From Agrobacterium tumefaciens (GTDB taxonomy: Bacteria > Pseudomonadota > Alphaproteobacteria > Rhizobiales > Rhizobiaceae): 64,000 bases of DNA. Position numbers and translations under genes: made by a program. Position 1 is the stretch's first letter; every line of letters begins with the position of its first letter. The DNA lies in NCBI RefSeq assembly GCF_009649785.1, contig NZ_WJOK01000005.1, positions 214,691 through 278,690 on the forward strand, written 5' to 3'. Positions 8,959 to 18,526 of this stretch are shown piece by piece. The notes under the pieces are model-generated. The model made no database searches. It had not been told where the DNA came from and worked only from the letters and a program-made list of their open reading frames with translations.

Positions 8959-9651
8959 ATGAATGGTCAGGCCAAAATAGCGGAACCACGCAGGCTTTAT
9001 CAGCAGATTGCGGACCAGATACGCGAGCTGATCGATCTGGGAGAGTTTCTGCCTGGAACACGACTTCCCGCCGAACGGGAACTGGCACAGAAGCTCGGGG
9101 TTTCGAGACCATCACTGCGCGAGGCACTGATTGCGCTTGAAATCGACAACACCGTCGAAATCCGCATGGGTTCCGGTGTCTATGTGTCCACCGAGGCCCT
9201 TCAGACAACCCACAACACCAAATCCTTGGGCGACAGCCCCTCCGAACTGATGCAAGCGCGCGCAGCGCTGGAAGGCGCAACAATCGTACTGGCGGCGAGC
9301 CGCATGACCGATGAAACGATTGCAAACCTTCGCCAGATTCTCAACACGATGCAGCAGGAAATCGAGGCCGCGCGCAAACCTCTCGATCAGGACCGGCTTT
9401 TCCACGTCACCATTGCCGAACAATCCGGTAACAGCGTTCTGGCCCGGCTGGTGGCAAACCTCTTCGATGAGCGCCACAGCCCGATTTCGGCACAATTGCG
9501 TGTGAAATTTGAGGATCGCGATACCTGGACCCACGCCCTTCAGGAGCACGAGGCGATTTTGGCGGCCCTGGAGTTGAAAGATCCGCTGCTGGCGCAGGCG
9601 GCCATGCATACCCATCTGGAAGGTTCCAAGAGACGCTGGGTAGACGGCTGA
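8959..9651 (+). CDS. GntR-family transcriptional regulator, FadR/FCD subgroup
   Basis: This 230-residue regulator has an N-terminal winged helix (LYQQIADQIRELIDLGEFLPGTRLPAERELAQKLGVSRPSLREAL as the recognisable region, residues about 13-58). An FCD ligand-binding domain follows, with the metal-binding Asp/His pattern (DRLFHVTIAEQSGN and a later HEAILAAL, THLEG). FCD regulators of this type (UxuR/ExuR/LgoR-like) usually respond to sugar acids. It is divergent from the transporter-enzyme operon and 43 bases upstream of altronate dehydratase. It therefore probably represses both. Confidence 0.85.
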   Translation: MNGQAKIAEPRRLYQQIADQIRELIDLGEFLPGTRLPAERELAQKLGVSRPSLREALIALEIDNTVEIRMGSGVYVSTEALQTTHNTKSLGDSPSELMQARAALEGATIVLAASRMTDETIANLRQILNTMQQEIEAARKPLDQDRLFHVTIAEQSGNSVLARLVANLFDERHSPISAQLRVKFEDRDTWTHALQEHEAILAALELKDPLLAQAAMHTHLEGSKRRWVDG

Positions 9652-9694
9652 ATTCAAAACATAGCAGGCAATGTACCGGGGAGGAGAAAAACCC

Positions 9695-11227
9695 GTGAGT
9701 GAGAATTCCGAGGCAACCATTTTGCTGAACGCCAACGACAATGTCGCGGTGGCACGCCGGTCGATACCGGCCGGTGGTGCGACGGGCAGAGGCGATCTGA
9801 CAGCCCGGGAGCTGATCGGACGCGGCCACAAGGTGGCCCTGACGTTTATCAGATCCGGAGACGAGGTCCTGAAATACGGACAGGTGATCGGCATCGCGAC
9901 ACAGGATATCGAGCCTGGCCGGCATGTGCATCTGCACAATCTCGCCATGGTGCCTTCCGAACACACGCATCAGTTCAGTGTCGATATCGAGGAAAAAGGC
10001 ATGCTGCCCGAGGGCGAGCGCCGGACCTTCAAGGGTTTTGACCGGGGTCTCGGTGGCGTTGGCACACGCAACTACATCGGCGTCATCGCATCCGTGAACT
10101 GTTCCGCCACCGTGTCGCGTTACATCGCCGATTATTTTAACAAGCAGGGCGGCCTTGAAGGGTTCGACAATGTCGACGGCGTTGTGGCACTGACCCATGG
10201 CGGCGGCTGCGCGCTCAATACGAAATCGGAAGGTTATCGTCTTCTGATCCGCACCATTCAGGGTTATGCCCGCCACCCGAATTTCGGCGGTATTCTGCTG
10301 ATCGGCCTCGGCTGTGAGACCAACCAGATCGCCCCCATCCTCGAACATTACAAGATGGAGGAGGGCGAACGGCTGCGCACCATGACGATCCAGCAGCACG
10401 GCGGCACACGAAAAACGATCGATGCCGCCATTGCCGAGATTAAGGCGATGCTGCCAATGGTCAATGCTGCCCAGCGCACTGAACAGCCGCTTTCGAAACT
10501 GAAGGTGGCGCTGGAATGTGGCGGTTCGGATGGTTACTCCGGAATATCGGCAAACCCGGCCCTGGGATATGCATCAGACCTCATCGTCCGCAACGGCGGT
10601 ACAACGGTTCTTGCCGAAACGCCGGAGATTTACGGTGCTGAACACCTGCTGACGAAGCGTGCCGTCACGCCTGCTGTTGCCGAAAAGCTTTTGCAGCGCA
10701 TCGACTGGTGGCGGGATTATACCGCTCGCAACGGCGATGAGCTGAACAACAACCCATCGCACGGCAACAAGCTTGGTGGACTGACCACCATTCTGGAAAA
10801 ATCGCTGGGCGCAGTGGCCAAAGGTGGCTCCATGCCACTGAAAGCGGTCTACGAATTCGCGGAAACCGTTACTGAGCAGGGCTTCGTCTTCATGGATACG
10901 CCCGGTTACGATCCTGTTGCCGTCACCGGCCAGGTCGCCGGCGGCTGTAACGTCATCTGTTTCACCACCGGCCGCGGCTCCGTATCGGGATTCAAGCCGG
11001 CACCCTGCATCAAGATCGCCACCAATTCCGAAATGTATGAACACATGAAGGAAGACATGGACCTCAACTGCGGCGAGATCGTTACCGGCGCGGAAACCAT
11101 CGAGGAATCCGGCAAACGAATTTTCGAGCACATTCTTGCAGTCGCTTCGGGAGACAAGACCGTCAGTGAGATTTACGACTACGGCGACAATGAATTTGTG
11201 CCGTGGCAGGTGGGCGCGGTTACCTGA
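9695..11227 (+). CDS. uxaA: Altronate dehydratase (UxaA family)
   Basis: This enzyme dehydrates D-altronate to 2-keto-3-deoxy-D-gluconate. The N-terminal SAF-type domain (about residues 1-90, ending EHTHQF) is followed by the UxaA/GarD catalytic domain with RNYIGVIASVNCSATVS, THGGGCA and GLGCETNQI carrying conserved cysteines and histidine. I choose the GTG at 9695 (510 residues). A strong GGGGAGGAG ribosome-binding site lies 9681-9687, inside the longer frame beginning at ATG 9671, so that ATG cannot be the real start. It is co-directional with the GntR-type regulator. Confidence 0.88.
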   Translation: MSENSEATILLNANDNVAVARRSIPAGGATGRGDLTARELIGRGHKVALTFIRSGDEVLKYGQVIGIATQDIEPGRHVHLHNLAMVPSEHTHQFSVDIEEKGMLPEGERRTFKGFDRGLGGVGTRNYIGVIASVNCSATVSRYIADYFNKQGGLEGFDNVDGVVALTHGGGCALNTKSEGYRLLIRTIQGYARHPNFGGILLIGLGCETNQIAPILEHYKMEEGERLRTMTIQQHGGTRKTIDAAIAEIKAMLPMVNAAQRTEQPLSKLKVALECGGSDGYSGISANPALGYASDLIVRNGGTTVLAETPEIYGAEHLLTKRAVTPAVAEKLLQRIDWWRDYTARNGDELNNNPSHGNKLGGLTTILEKSLGAVAKGGSMPLKAVYEFAETVTEQGFVFMDTPGYDPVAVTGQVAGGCNVICFTTGRGSVSGFKPAPCIKIATNSEMYEHMKEDMDLNCGEIVTGAETIEESGKRIFEHILAVASGDKTVSEIYDYGDNEFVPWQVGAVT

Positions 11228-11252
11228 CCCGCTTCCAATATGTGCATCGGAC

Positions 11253-11268
11253 TGTCCCACGTGAAACA
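11253..11268. promoter_or_regulatory. Degenerate parS-like site
   Basis: TGTCCCACGTGAAACA differs at two left-arm positions from the palindrome TGTTTCACGTGAAACA. It lies between uxaA and its terminator, about 8 kb from parA. This is the weakest of the six sites. Confidence 0.45.
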
Positions 11269-11298
11269 AAAGGCCCGGAAATCACTTTCCGGGCCTTT
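11269..11298. terminator. Bidirectional Rho-independent terminator between uxaA and purH
   Basis: A 13-base-pair stem (AAAGGCCCGGAAA paired with its complement) and a TCAC loop is flanked by A- and T-rich ends on both strands. It separates the convergent genes uxaA and purH. Confidence 0.9.
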
Positions 11299-11321
11299 TA
11301 AATTCTGTGCGCCGTTTCTGC

Positions 11322-12938
11322 TTAATGGCGGAAGTGACGCATGCCGGTAAAGACCATCGCCACATTGTGCTCATTGGCCGCATCGATCACCTCCTGGTCG
11401 CGCATGGAACCACCAGGCTGAATGACTGCGGTGGCACCTGCTGCAATAGCTGCAAGCAAACCATCGGCGAAGGGATAAAACGCTTCAGAAGCCACGGCAG
11501 AGCCCCGCGTCAGCGGCTCAGCAAGGCCGAGTGCCTTGGCCGCATCTTCCGCCTTCTGGGCGGCGATACGGGCGGAATCCACCCGGCTCATCTGTCCGGC
11601 GCCGATACCTGCCGTCTGGCCGTCCTTGGCATAGATCACCGCATTGGACTTCACGTGCTTGGCAATCTTGAAGGCGAACTTCATGTCTTCAAGTTCCTGA
11701 GGTGTCGGCACACGCTTGGTGACCACCTTCAGTTCCAGATCCTCGACCATGCCGTTGTCACGGCTCTGAACCAGAAGACCGCCGGAAACCGTCTTGGCCG
11801 TAATGCCGGCAGCGCGCGGATCTGGCAGGCCACCAGCTGCCAGCAGTCGCAGATTGGGCTTGCGGGCGATAATGGACTTTGCCTCTTCCGTCACATCGGG
11901 TGCAATGATGACTTCGGTGAAGAGCTTGACGATCTCTTCTGCCGTTTCCGCATCGAGCGTGCGGTTCAAGGCGATGACGCCGCCAAAGGCCGAAACGGAA
12001 TCGCATGCCAGCGCGCGCCGGTAGGCTTCTGCAAGTGTAGGACCCGTCGCAACACCACAGGGGTTGGCGTGTTTGATGATCGCTACAGCCGGCGCATTTT
12101 CCGGCAGGAATTCCGCTACCAGCTCGTAGGCTGCATCCGTATCATTGATGTTGTTATAGGAAAGCTGCTTGCCCTGAAGAAGCGTCGCCGTGGAAACACC
12201 GGGGCGCTTTTCGCCGGTCAGGTAAAAACCGGCGCTCTGGTGCGGGTTCTCGCCGTAACGCATTTTTTCCTTCAGCGCACCGCCGATGGCACGATAATCC
12301 GGCGTTTCGATAGCCAGCGCCTCAGCAAACCAGTTGGAAATCACCGCATCATAAGCGGCGGTGCGGGCATATGCCTTGGCGGCGAAGGTCTGGCGCAGCG
12401 CGTAGGAGGTTTGACCGTCATCGGCCTGCAGGGCTTCCACCAGCGCAGGGTAGTCGGACGGATCGGTGACAACAGTGACATAGGCGTGGTTCTTGGCCGA
12501 AGCGCGGATCATTGCCGGGCCGCCAATATCGATATTCTCGACCGTCGTGGGGTAGTCGCCACCCTTGGCGCGAACCTCCTCGAAGGGATAGAGATTGATG
12601 ACGGAGAGATCGATCGCCTCGATACCGTGAGCCTTCATTGCCTCGACGTGATCAGCATCATCCCGGATAGCCAGAAGTCCACCATGCACGTTGGGATGCA
12701 GGGTCTTGACGCGACCATCCATAATTTCCGGGAAATTGGTCACATCGGAAACATCCGTTACCGGCAGTCCCGCGTCAGCGATGGCCTTTGCCGTGCCACC
12801 CGTCGACAGCAGCTTGACGCCAAGCTTGGACAGGACAGTCGCCAGCTCGATAATGTCCGTCTTGTCAGAAACGGAAAGAAGGGCTGTACGGATTTTGACT
12901 TTATCGGGAGCGGGGATTTTTTTGGAAACGACAGCCAT
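11322..12938 (-). CDS. purH: Bifunctional AICAR transformylase/IMP cyclohydrolase
   Basis: PurH catalyses the last two steps of IMP synthesis. The N-terminal methylglyoxal-synthase-like IMP cyclohydrolase domain ([32 protein letters not shown]) spans about residues 20-200. The C-terminal AICAR formyltransferase domain contains KHANPCG and ends [31 protein letters not shown]. The ATG at 12938, preceded by GGAG 8 bases away, gives 538 residues, the usual length. The longer frame to 13010 adds an unrelated sequence. Nothing recognisable lies in the 153 bases upstream. Confidence 0.97.
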   Translation of the reverse strand: MAVVSKKIPAPDKVKIRTALLSVSDKTDIIELATVLSKLGVKLLSTGGTAKAIADAGLPVTDVSDVTNFPEIMDGRVKTLHPNVHGGLLAIRDDADHVEAMKAHGIEAIDLSVINLYPFEEVRAKGGDYPTTVENIDIGGPAMIRASAKNHAYVTVVTDPSDYPALVEALQADDGQTSYALRQTFAAKAYARTAAYDAVISNWFAEALAIETPDYRAIGGALKEKMRYGENPHQSAGFYLTGEKRPGVSTATLLQGKQLSYNNINDTDAAYELVAEFLPENAPAVAIIKHANPCGVATGPTLAEAYRRALACDSVSAFGGVIALNRTLDAETAEEIVKLFTEVIIAPDVTEEAKSIIARKPNLRLLAAGGLPDPRAAGITAKTVSGGLLVQSRDNGMVEDLELKVVTKRVPTPQELEDMKFAFKIAKHVKSNAVIYAKDGQTAGIGAGQMSRVDSARIAAQKAEDAAKALGLAEPLTRGSAVASEAFYPFADGLLAAIAAGATAVIQPGGSMRDQEVIDAANEHNVAMVFTGMRHFRH

Positions 12939-13091
12939 CGGGCATACTCCGTTTAACGGGGAGGACAGGCTGGACTGGGATTGATCCAGCAATTGCCGCC
13001 GCGTTAACACAGCTTGCCATATTAATAAACAGCGGGGACGCGGAACGGCGAAAACTATGGCGGTTTTTGCCTGAAACTCGCCAGGAATCCT

Positions 13092-14783
13092 CTACGCCTT
13101 GCGTTCGATGATCCAGCGGATCTCCCGAGTATTCGCCAGATTGAATGGCAGCTCGATCTGCTGCGAAGGCCGCATGCCGGATGCATCCGCCATAAAAACA
13201 TCCTCGGTCACGAAAAGCTCCAGTCCCGGCGCCGAAAACAGCCAGGTCGTTCCATCCGCTGCCTCCAGATAAACCGACTCCTCGTCCTGTTGGTATAGCT
13301 GGATGTGCGGGTGGATATGGAACCGCGATACCGCCGATATGGATTGCAATTGCGCCTTCACCACATTCTCGTCGGCCCGAAGCAGATCACGGCCCTTTAT
13401 CTTCGTACCGGCAACATTCAGCTCAATTTCCCGATCGTGATAGCAACCGAAATTCTGCAAATAACCGTCATGCGACGCCCACAGGACATCATTGCCATTT
13501 GCATCCGTTCCGCGGCGGCTCTCCACCTGACTGACACCGGAAACCATGATCGGCCCGAGCAGTCTCGAGCGGGATAGTCTGCAAGACGACGTGTCGGCCA
13601 GCGTGACCGTTGAATGGGCCGCCGTCGAGCGGCTCGCTCGCTGATATTCGGGTGCTGCATTTTTCGGGAAGCCCGAATTGACGATGAACCGGCTCTTGCC
13701 ACAGGACATCTCAAAGGACAGGCAGCCCGAATGGGCGTTACGCGAAAGCTCCGCCGAGCCTGGATGACCAGTGTCCACGATGATGACCGTCTCATCGGTT
13801 GCAAGACGATGATAATTGACATCCGGCAGCATTTTGGACGGCCGGCCGGCTGTCTCATCGTAACGAAGTACCGACACAAGTTCATTGGCAAGCGTGGCGG
13901 TAGCGCCATTGAACAGCGCCAGATCGCCGCCCTGATGGCGGAAAAACCGGATGGCCGGAAACATCCTGTCAATCGCCGGCACCAGCCCCGAGGGCAGATC
14001 GTGACCGAGATTGATGTAGCTTTGCCTAAGCGGCAAAAGATCGAGCAGCAAATCCAGCATGACCCTCGGATTGCGGGAAACATGCCCGCCATCTGGAAGA
14101 ATCTGGCGTTCCATTTCCTGCGCCAGCTTCATTCCGTGCCGAGTAATATGGGACAGGCGGGTCGGCATGGCTATGGATGCGACGGCCAGCGCAATCCTGA
14201 TCCGCAGCCTCGCTTCGCCATCCGGCGCATGTTTGACGATCCTGTCGAGATAACGCACGTGAAACGCAAGACTTTTCAGGAAACGACGATAAAAACCCGC
14301 ATCGGCCTCATGTAAAACGACGGGAGAATGGGACAGCCAGGCAATCAGCCTCTGTGCCGCGATCTCCGGAGACCAGGCGATCCCCGCAACCCGCTTGCCG
14401 TGAATAGTCATCCATTCGGCAACGATACGGCGCGCCCGCTTGCTGGCCTCACTCGATCTGTCGGAACGGATATGCCGCAGCCAGCCGAATGCATGCAGCC
14501 GCTCTTCAAAAACCACCGAGGGATAGTCCACCTGAAATGGCGATAGACCGCCGGTTTCTACGACGCGGCCGGCGAGCGCAATCCGGCCCCGCAGCAATTC
14601 CTCGGCAAAATACGGATCGATTGCCCTCAGATCAGTCGGCGCCGCCACGAGAACATCGGGAACGCGATTGGCAAACCGGGATATGCGCAGGCGCAAAGGA
14701 GCGAGGCCCACACACAGATGACGATACGCCATCCGCGAGAGAAGACCGGCGGCATTGATGCTGCCTGCAAAGGACCCTGACAA
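13092..14783 (-). CDS. Heparinase II/III-like family protein
   Basis: This protein of up to 563 residues has an alpha/alpha-toroid N-terminal half and a heparinase II/III-like beta-sandwich domain from about residue 310 onward (FRHQGGDLALFNGA, then SGCLSFEMSCGKSRFIVNSG). Such proteins are widespread next to purH or rsmB in Rhizobiales. Their substrate is unknown and they may act on a cell-surface polysaccharide. No clear signal peptide is visible. The upstream-most start is TTG at 14783; the ATG at 14732 is an alternative with no better ribosome-binding site. It follows rsmB by 100 bases. Confidence 0.8.
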   Translation of the reverse strand: MSGSFAGSINAAGLLSRMAYRHLCVGLAPLRLRISRFANRVPDVLVAAPTDLRAIDPYFAEELLRGRIALAGRVVETGGLSPFQVDYPSVVFEERLHAFGWLRHIRSDRSSEASKRARRIVAEWMTIHGKRVAGIAWSPEIAAQRLIAWLSHSPVVLHEADAGFYRRFLKSLAFHVRYLDRIVKHAPDGEARLRIRIALAVASIAMPTRLSHITRHGMKLAQEMERQILPDGGHVSRNPRVMLDLLLDLLPLRQSYINLGHDLPSGLVPAIDRMFPAIRFFRHQGGDLALFNGATATLANELVSVLRYDETAGRPSKMLPDVNYHRLATDETVIIVDTGHPGSAELSRNAHSGCLSFEMSCGKSRFIVNSGFPKNAAPEYQRASRSTAAHSTVTLADTSSCRLSRSRLLGPIMVSGVSQVESRRGTDANGNDVLWASHDGYLQNFGCYHDREIELNVAGTKIKGRDLLRADENVVKAQLQSISAVSRFHIHPHIQLYQQDEESVYLEAADGTTWLFSAPGLELFVTEDVFMADASGMRPSQQIELPFNLANTREIRWIIERKA

Positions 14784-14883
14784 GCTGTGTTTCCCGTTTC
14801 ACATGTTTTGTTTTTATGAGTGAACCGTGATGATCGGAACGTATCGGCAATTATCCAATGATTCGCGGAAGCTTGGCTTTTTT

Positions 14884-16275
14884 CTACTTCTTACGCAAGA
14901 CACTGCTAAAAAACCCATCGATGCCGCCGAACATATCCGGCGTTGTACGAAGATCGCCTTCGGCAGTGACGGCGGCTTCCATTCCCGGCCAATCGTCCTT
15001 GCGAACGGCAACACGCTCGAAGTCCGGGTTTTCCGCCAGGACCTGTGCAATCATCGCTTCCCCTTCAGAGGGATCGAGCGAGCAATTGGAAAACACCACA
15101 ATGCCGCCGGCTCCCACCAGCGTGAGCGCGTGTCGCAACATCTGGCCCTGAAGAGCGGCAAGCTTGGCAATATCATCCTCGTCCTTCGTCCAGCAGACAT
15201 CGGGATGTTTACGCAACGTGCCGGTAGACGAGCAGGGGGCATCCAGAAGAACGGCGTCGAAAAGCTGTTCCGGCTGGTACTTTAGCATATTGGCTTCAAC
15301 GGTTTCGGCGTGAAGACCAAGCCGGTCGAGATTTTCCCTGAGGCGGCGAAGACGATTGCTGGACTGGTCCAGGGCAGTCACCTTCGCACCGGCAAGCGCG
15401 AGCTGGGCGGTCTTGCCGCCCGGAGCTGCACAGAGATCGGCAACACGTTTGCCGGAAATATCGCCCATCAGCTTGACAGGCATGCTGGCCGCGAGATCCT
15501 GAACCCACCAGGCACCCTCGGCAAAGCCTTCAAGCGAGGGAATCTGGCCTTCAAATTCACCGAGACGGACACTGCCATTCGGCAAAACCGTACCGCCCAG
15601 CTTTTCCGCCCAGACCGCCGGATCGTTCTTCACCGTGAGATCGATGGAAGAGGGCGTCAGCTGCGCTTCGGAAATCCGTTTGGCAACCTCATCTCCGTAA
15701 GCTGAAACAAGCCGAGCGTAGAACCAGTCCGGCAGCACGGGCACATCCGCGATCGCCTTTTCGATTTCTGCTTTTTCCCGGCCCAATCGCCTGAGGACGG
15801 CATTCACCAGCTTGGCAAAACGCCTGTTGCGCGGGTCGCGATGGGCCTGTTCCACGGCAAGATCGACCGCAGAATGATCGGGGACATCAAGGTGAAGCAC
15901 TTGCGCTGCGCCAACGACAAGGACGTGATGAAGCGACCGGGCGCCCTGCGGCAACGGTCCGTCAAGCAGCATCGACAAGGCGGCTTCGATACGCGGAAGG
16001 TGGCGAAGCGCGCTGTTGACGATCGCTCTCACCAGCGCCCGGTCCGCAAGGGATAGCGCGCGATAGACGGGATTGCCGTTTTCGCTGTCCAGCATACCGT
16101 CCAGCGAGGTTTTCTTTTCCAGAACGGCCGCCAGAATGCGGGTTGCGGCAACGCGTGCAGCAAGGCCGGGTTTATCCTGGAAAGACGAAGGGCCGTCTTC
16201 GCGGCCCCTTGCATGGTCCTGTCCCGGTTTTTTAGACCGGGACGGCTTATTTTGAGTATCGGATGTCAAGACCAC
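14884..16275 (-). CDS. rsmB: 16S rRNA m5C967-type methyltransferase RsmB
   Basis: This 463-residue SAM-dependent RNA cytosine methyltransferase has an N-terminal NusB-like domain (about residues 40-170), then the Rossmann-type catalytic domain with [33 protein letters not shown] carrying the motif IV Pro-Cys, and [12 protein letters not shown] carrying the motif VI cysteine. The GTG start at 16275 overlaps the end of htpX by 10 bases, suggesting coupled translation. The N-terminal 35 residues are charged and low in complexity. Confidence 0.93.
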   Translation of the reverse strand: MVLTSDTQNKPSRSKKPGQDHARGREDGPSSFQDKPGLAARVAATRILAAVLEKKTSLDGMLDSENGNPVYRALSLADRALVRAIVNSALRHLPRIEAALSMLLDGPLPQGARSLHHVLVVGAAQVLHLDVPDHSAVDLAVEQAHRDPRNRRFAKLVNAVLRRLGREKAEIEKAIADVPVLPDWFYARLVSAYGDEVAKRISEAQLTPSSIDLTVKNDPAVWAEKLGGTVLPNGSVRLGEFEGQIPSLEGFAEGAWWVQDLAASMPVKLMGDISGKRVADLCAAPGGKTAQLALAGAKVTALDQSSNRLRRLRENLDRLGLHAETVEANMLKYQPEQLFDAVLLDAPCSSTGTLRKHPDVCWTKDEDDIAKLAALQGQMLRHALTLVGAGGIVVFSNCSLDPSEGEAMIAQVLAENPDFERVAVRKDDWPGMEAAVTAEGDLRTTPDMFGGIDGFFSSVLRKK

Positions 16276-17231
16276 GGTCCCTTGCGCTCGTTTTCTTTGC
16301 CTCGTCCCCAGCCCGTATTGGGAACGGAGCCTGATTTGCGCTGAGGTCTATCACCCGATGGCGCTGGCGTCGATCCTCGCGGGGAAAACTCCTGTGCCAT
16401 AGCGTGAAGTGCCGCCACCCGGTTTTCCGTATTCGGATGCGTAGAAAACAGGTTGTCCATGCGCTCACCGGACAGGGGATTGATGATGAACATATGCGCC
16501 GTCGCCGGGTTACGCTCCGCATCCTCATTATGAATGCTCTGCGCCATGCCCGAAATTTTCTGCAGTGCGGAAGCAAGCCAGAGCGGATTGCCGCAAATTT
16601 CCGCTCCCCGCCGGTCGGCAGAATATTCCCGGGTACGGCTGATCGCCATCTGCACCAGCATCGCGGCAAGCGGCGCCACGATCATCGCAACCAGTACGCC
16701 GATAAAGCCCAGCGGATTATTGTTGTTTTCACGATTGCCACCAAAGAAAAATGCGAAGTTGCCGAGCATGGAGATGGCGCCTGCCAGCGTCGCGGTCACA
16801 GTCATCGTCAGCGTATCGCGGTTCTGCACATGGGCCAGCTCATGCGCCATGACACCAGCCACTTCTTCAGGGGTGAGGCGCTCCAGCAGGCCCGTCGAGG
16901 CGGCGACAGCGGCATTCTGCGGGTTTCTTCCCGTCGCGAAGGCGTTCGGCTGCGGGCTATCATAAATATAAACCTTGGGCATCGGAAGATCGGCATTATG
17001 CGAGAGATCGCGGATCATGTGGAAAAATTCAGGCGCATTCGCCTCATCGATCTCGCGTGCACGATAGGCCGACAAGACCATCTTGTCCGAATTCCAGTAG
17101 GAGAAAAGATTCATACCAGCGGCAATAAGCAAGGCAATCATCATGCCGCCCTTACCGCCGATCAGAAAACCGACACCCATGAACAATGCCGTCATGAAGG
17201 CCAGAAGCATTGCCGTGCGCATCATGTTCAT
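16266..17231 (-). CDS. htpX: Membrane zinc metalloprotease HtpX
   Basis: This 321-residue inner-membrane M48 peptidase degrades damaged membrane proteins. Two hydrophobic helices span residues 7-24 and 29-46. The zinc motif HELAH is at residues 130-134, two further membrane segments lie around 145-195, and [12 protein letters not shown] carries the third zinc ligand. The last 45 residues are a basic, proline-rich tail. It is divergent from the small SDHAF4-like gene and overlaps rsmB. Confidence 0.95.
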   Translation of the reverse strand: MNMMRTAMLLAFMTALFMGVGFLIGGKGGMMIALLIAAGMNLFSYWNSDKMVLSAYRAREIDEANAPEFFHMIRDLSHNADLPMPKVYIYDSPQPNAFATGRNPQNAAVAASTGLLERLTPEEVAGVMAHELAHVQNRDTLTMTVTATLAGAISMLGNFAFFFGGNRENNNNPLGFIGVLVAMIVAPLAAMLVQMAISRTREYSADRRGAEICGNPLWLASALQKISGMAQSIHNEDAERNPATAHMFIINPLSGERMDNLFSTHPNTENRVAALHAMAQEFSPRGSTPAPSGDRPQRKSGSVPNTGWGRGKENERKGPWS

Positions 17232-17350
17232 ATGTCAAATTCTCCTTGTTACCACTCAGGAAATATTCCGGGGTTTATAAAGCCCATCTGTTTATATAAT
17301 CTGGTGAACGGCAAACATATTTCAATATCCCGTCATAGGGAGGATTACTC

Positions 17351-17551
17351 ATGCAGGATGCGGATAATGACAACGGCGCAGAAATGCTCAAGCGGCTTTC
17401 GCCGGCGGCGGAACGTGCGTTAAAGGAAGCGGAAGAACGGCGCAAACAACAGGCGGATCTTCAATTGCCGCAGGAAACCGGCGGTCGCGGCGGCGCGGAA
17501 CCTGTTCGTTTCGGTGACTACGAAATAAACGGCCGCGCTATCGACTTTTGA
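17351..17551 (+). CDS. DUF1674/SDHAF4-family small protein
   Basis: This 66-residue protein has a charged helical N-terminal half (LSPAAERALKEAEERRKQQ) and the conserved C-terminal signature GGRGGAEPVRFGDYEINGRAIDF (positions 44-66). That signature defines DUF1674 and the eukaryotic succinate dehydrogenase assembly factor 4 family. A strong AGGGAGGAT ribosome-binding site precedes the ATG. In eukaryotes the family protects flavinylated SdhA; the bacterial role is inferred from homology. It is the only plus-strand gene between 11.3 and 26.4 kb. Confidence 0.88.
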   Translation: MQDADNDNGAEMLKRLSPAAERALKEAEERRKQQADLQLPQETGGRGGAEPVRFGDYEINGRAIDF

Positions 17552-17564
17552 GCACCACGGCATA

Positions 17565-17591
17565 AAAATACCCGCTAAACGCGGGTATTTT
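17565..17591. terminator. Bidirectional terminator between the DUF1674 gene and parB
   Basis: The inverted repeat AAAATACCCGC with a 5-base loop has A-rich and T-rich ends. It can stop transcripts of both convergent genes. Confidence 0.88.
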
Positions 17592-17613
17592 ATCAATTAA
17601 AACAGATACTTGC

Positions 17614-18495
17614 TTATTTTTGCTCCAGAAGCCGGCACACGGCTTCCAGCTGCTCTAGCGTGCGGTATCCGATGCGGATTTGTCCCGATCCGCCTTTGTG
17701 GCTAATCTTCACGTCCAGACCGAGAGCATCCGAGAGGCTGCGTTCAAGCGCGACCGTATCGGAATCCTTCTCAGCCGAAGGCCGCTTCTCCAAGACGTCA
17801 CCCTGCGACTTGATGTCGTTTTGCGCCAGGCGCTCGGCATCACGCACCGAAAGCCCCTTGGAAACGATAGTCCGAGCCAGACCTGACGGATCGGAAGTGG
17901 AAACAAGCGCGCGCGCATGGCCAGCGGAAAGCGAACCATCCGCCAACATGTCCCGAACCGGATCGGGAAGTTTTAAAAGACGAAGGCTGTTTGCAACATG
18001 GCTTCGGCTCTTGCCGATGATTTCACCGAGGTCGTTCTGGGTGTAGCCATGTTCGGCGATCAACTGCTCATAGCCCATCGCTTCTTCAAGCGGATTCAGA
18101 TCGGAACGCTGGACGTTTTCGACGATAGCCAGCTCCAGAGCCGTGCGGTCGTCTACATCCCGAACGATGACAGGAACGTCCGTAAAACCGGCCAGCTGTG
18201 CCGCGCGCCAGCGCCGTTCACCAGCGATTATCTCGTAACGGTTGACGCCAATCGTTCGCACGACCACAGGCTGAACAATCCCGTGCTGACGAATGGATGA
18301 GGCAAGATCCTGCAACTCATTTTCGTCAAAGTGTCGACGTGGGTTTCTCTGGCTGCGAGCGATGAACTCGATCGGGATGGCGCGATCCGCACTAACGGCG
18401 CGCTGCGGTTCACCCACCGGCACAGGCTGATCCATTTCGCCGATCAACGCCGCAAGACCGCGTCCGAGTCGACGCTTGGAAAGATCATCACTCAT
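17614..18495 (-). CDS. parB: Chromosome partitioning protein ParB
   Basis: This 293-residue ParB binds parS, uses CTP to slide and spread on DNA, and is moved by ParA. The N-terminal domain has the CTP-binding signature GERRWRAAQ (residues 92-100). A helix-turn-helix follows (about 150-180, TQNDLGEIIGKSRSHVANSLRLLKLP region), then a C-terminal dimerisation segment. It lies 31 bases after parA on the same strand, at the end of the rsmG-parA-parB run. Several parS-like sites are present in the window. Confidence 0.97.
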   Translation of the reverse strand: MSDDLSKRRLGRGLAALIGEMDQPVPVGEPQRAVSADRAIPIEFIARSQRNPRRHFDENELQDLASSIRQHGIVQPVVVRTIGVNRYEIIAGERRWRAAQLAGFTDVPVIVRDVDDRTALELAIVENVQRSDLNPLEEAMGYEQLIAEHGYTQNDLGEIIGKSRSHVANSLRLLKLPDPVRDMLADGSLSAGHARALVSTSDPSGLARTIVSKGLSVRDAERLAQNDIKSQGDVLEKRPSAEKDSDTVALERSLSDALGLDVKISHKGGSGQIRIGYRTLEQLEAVCRLLEQK

Positions 18496-18526
18496 AAGAT
18501 ATTACTCCATATAGTCCGGCAAAACG

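Noticed and set aside
14798..14816. GTTTCACATG near 14.8 kb as another parS
   Set aside because: Only the left half matches; the CACGTG centre and right arm are absent.
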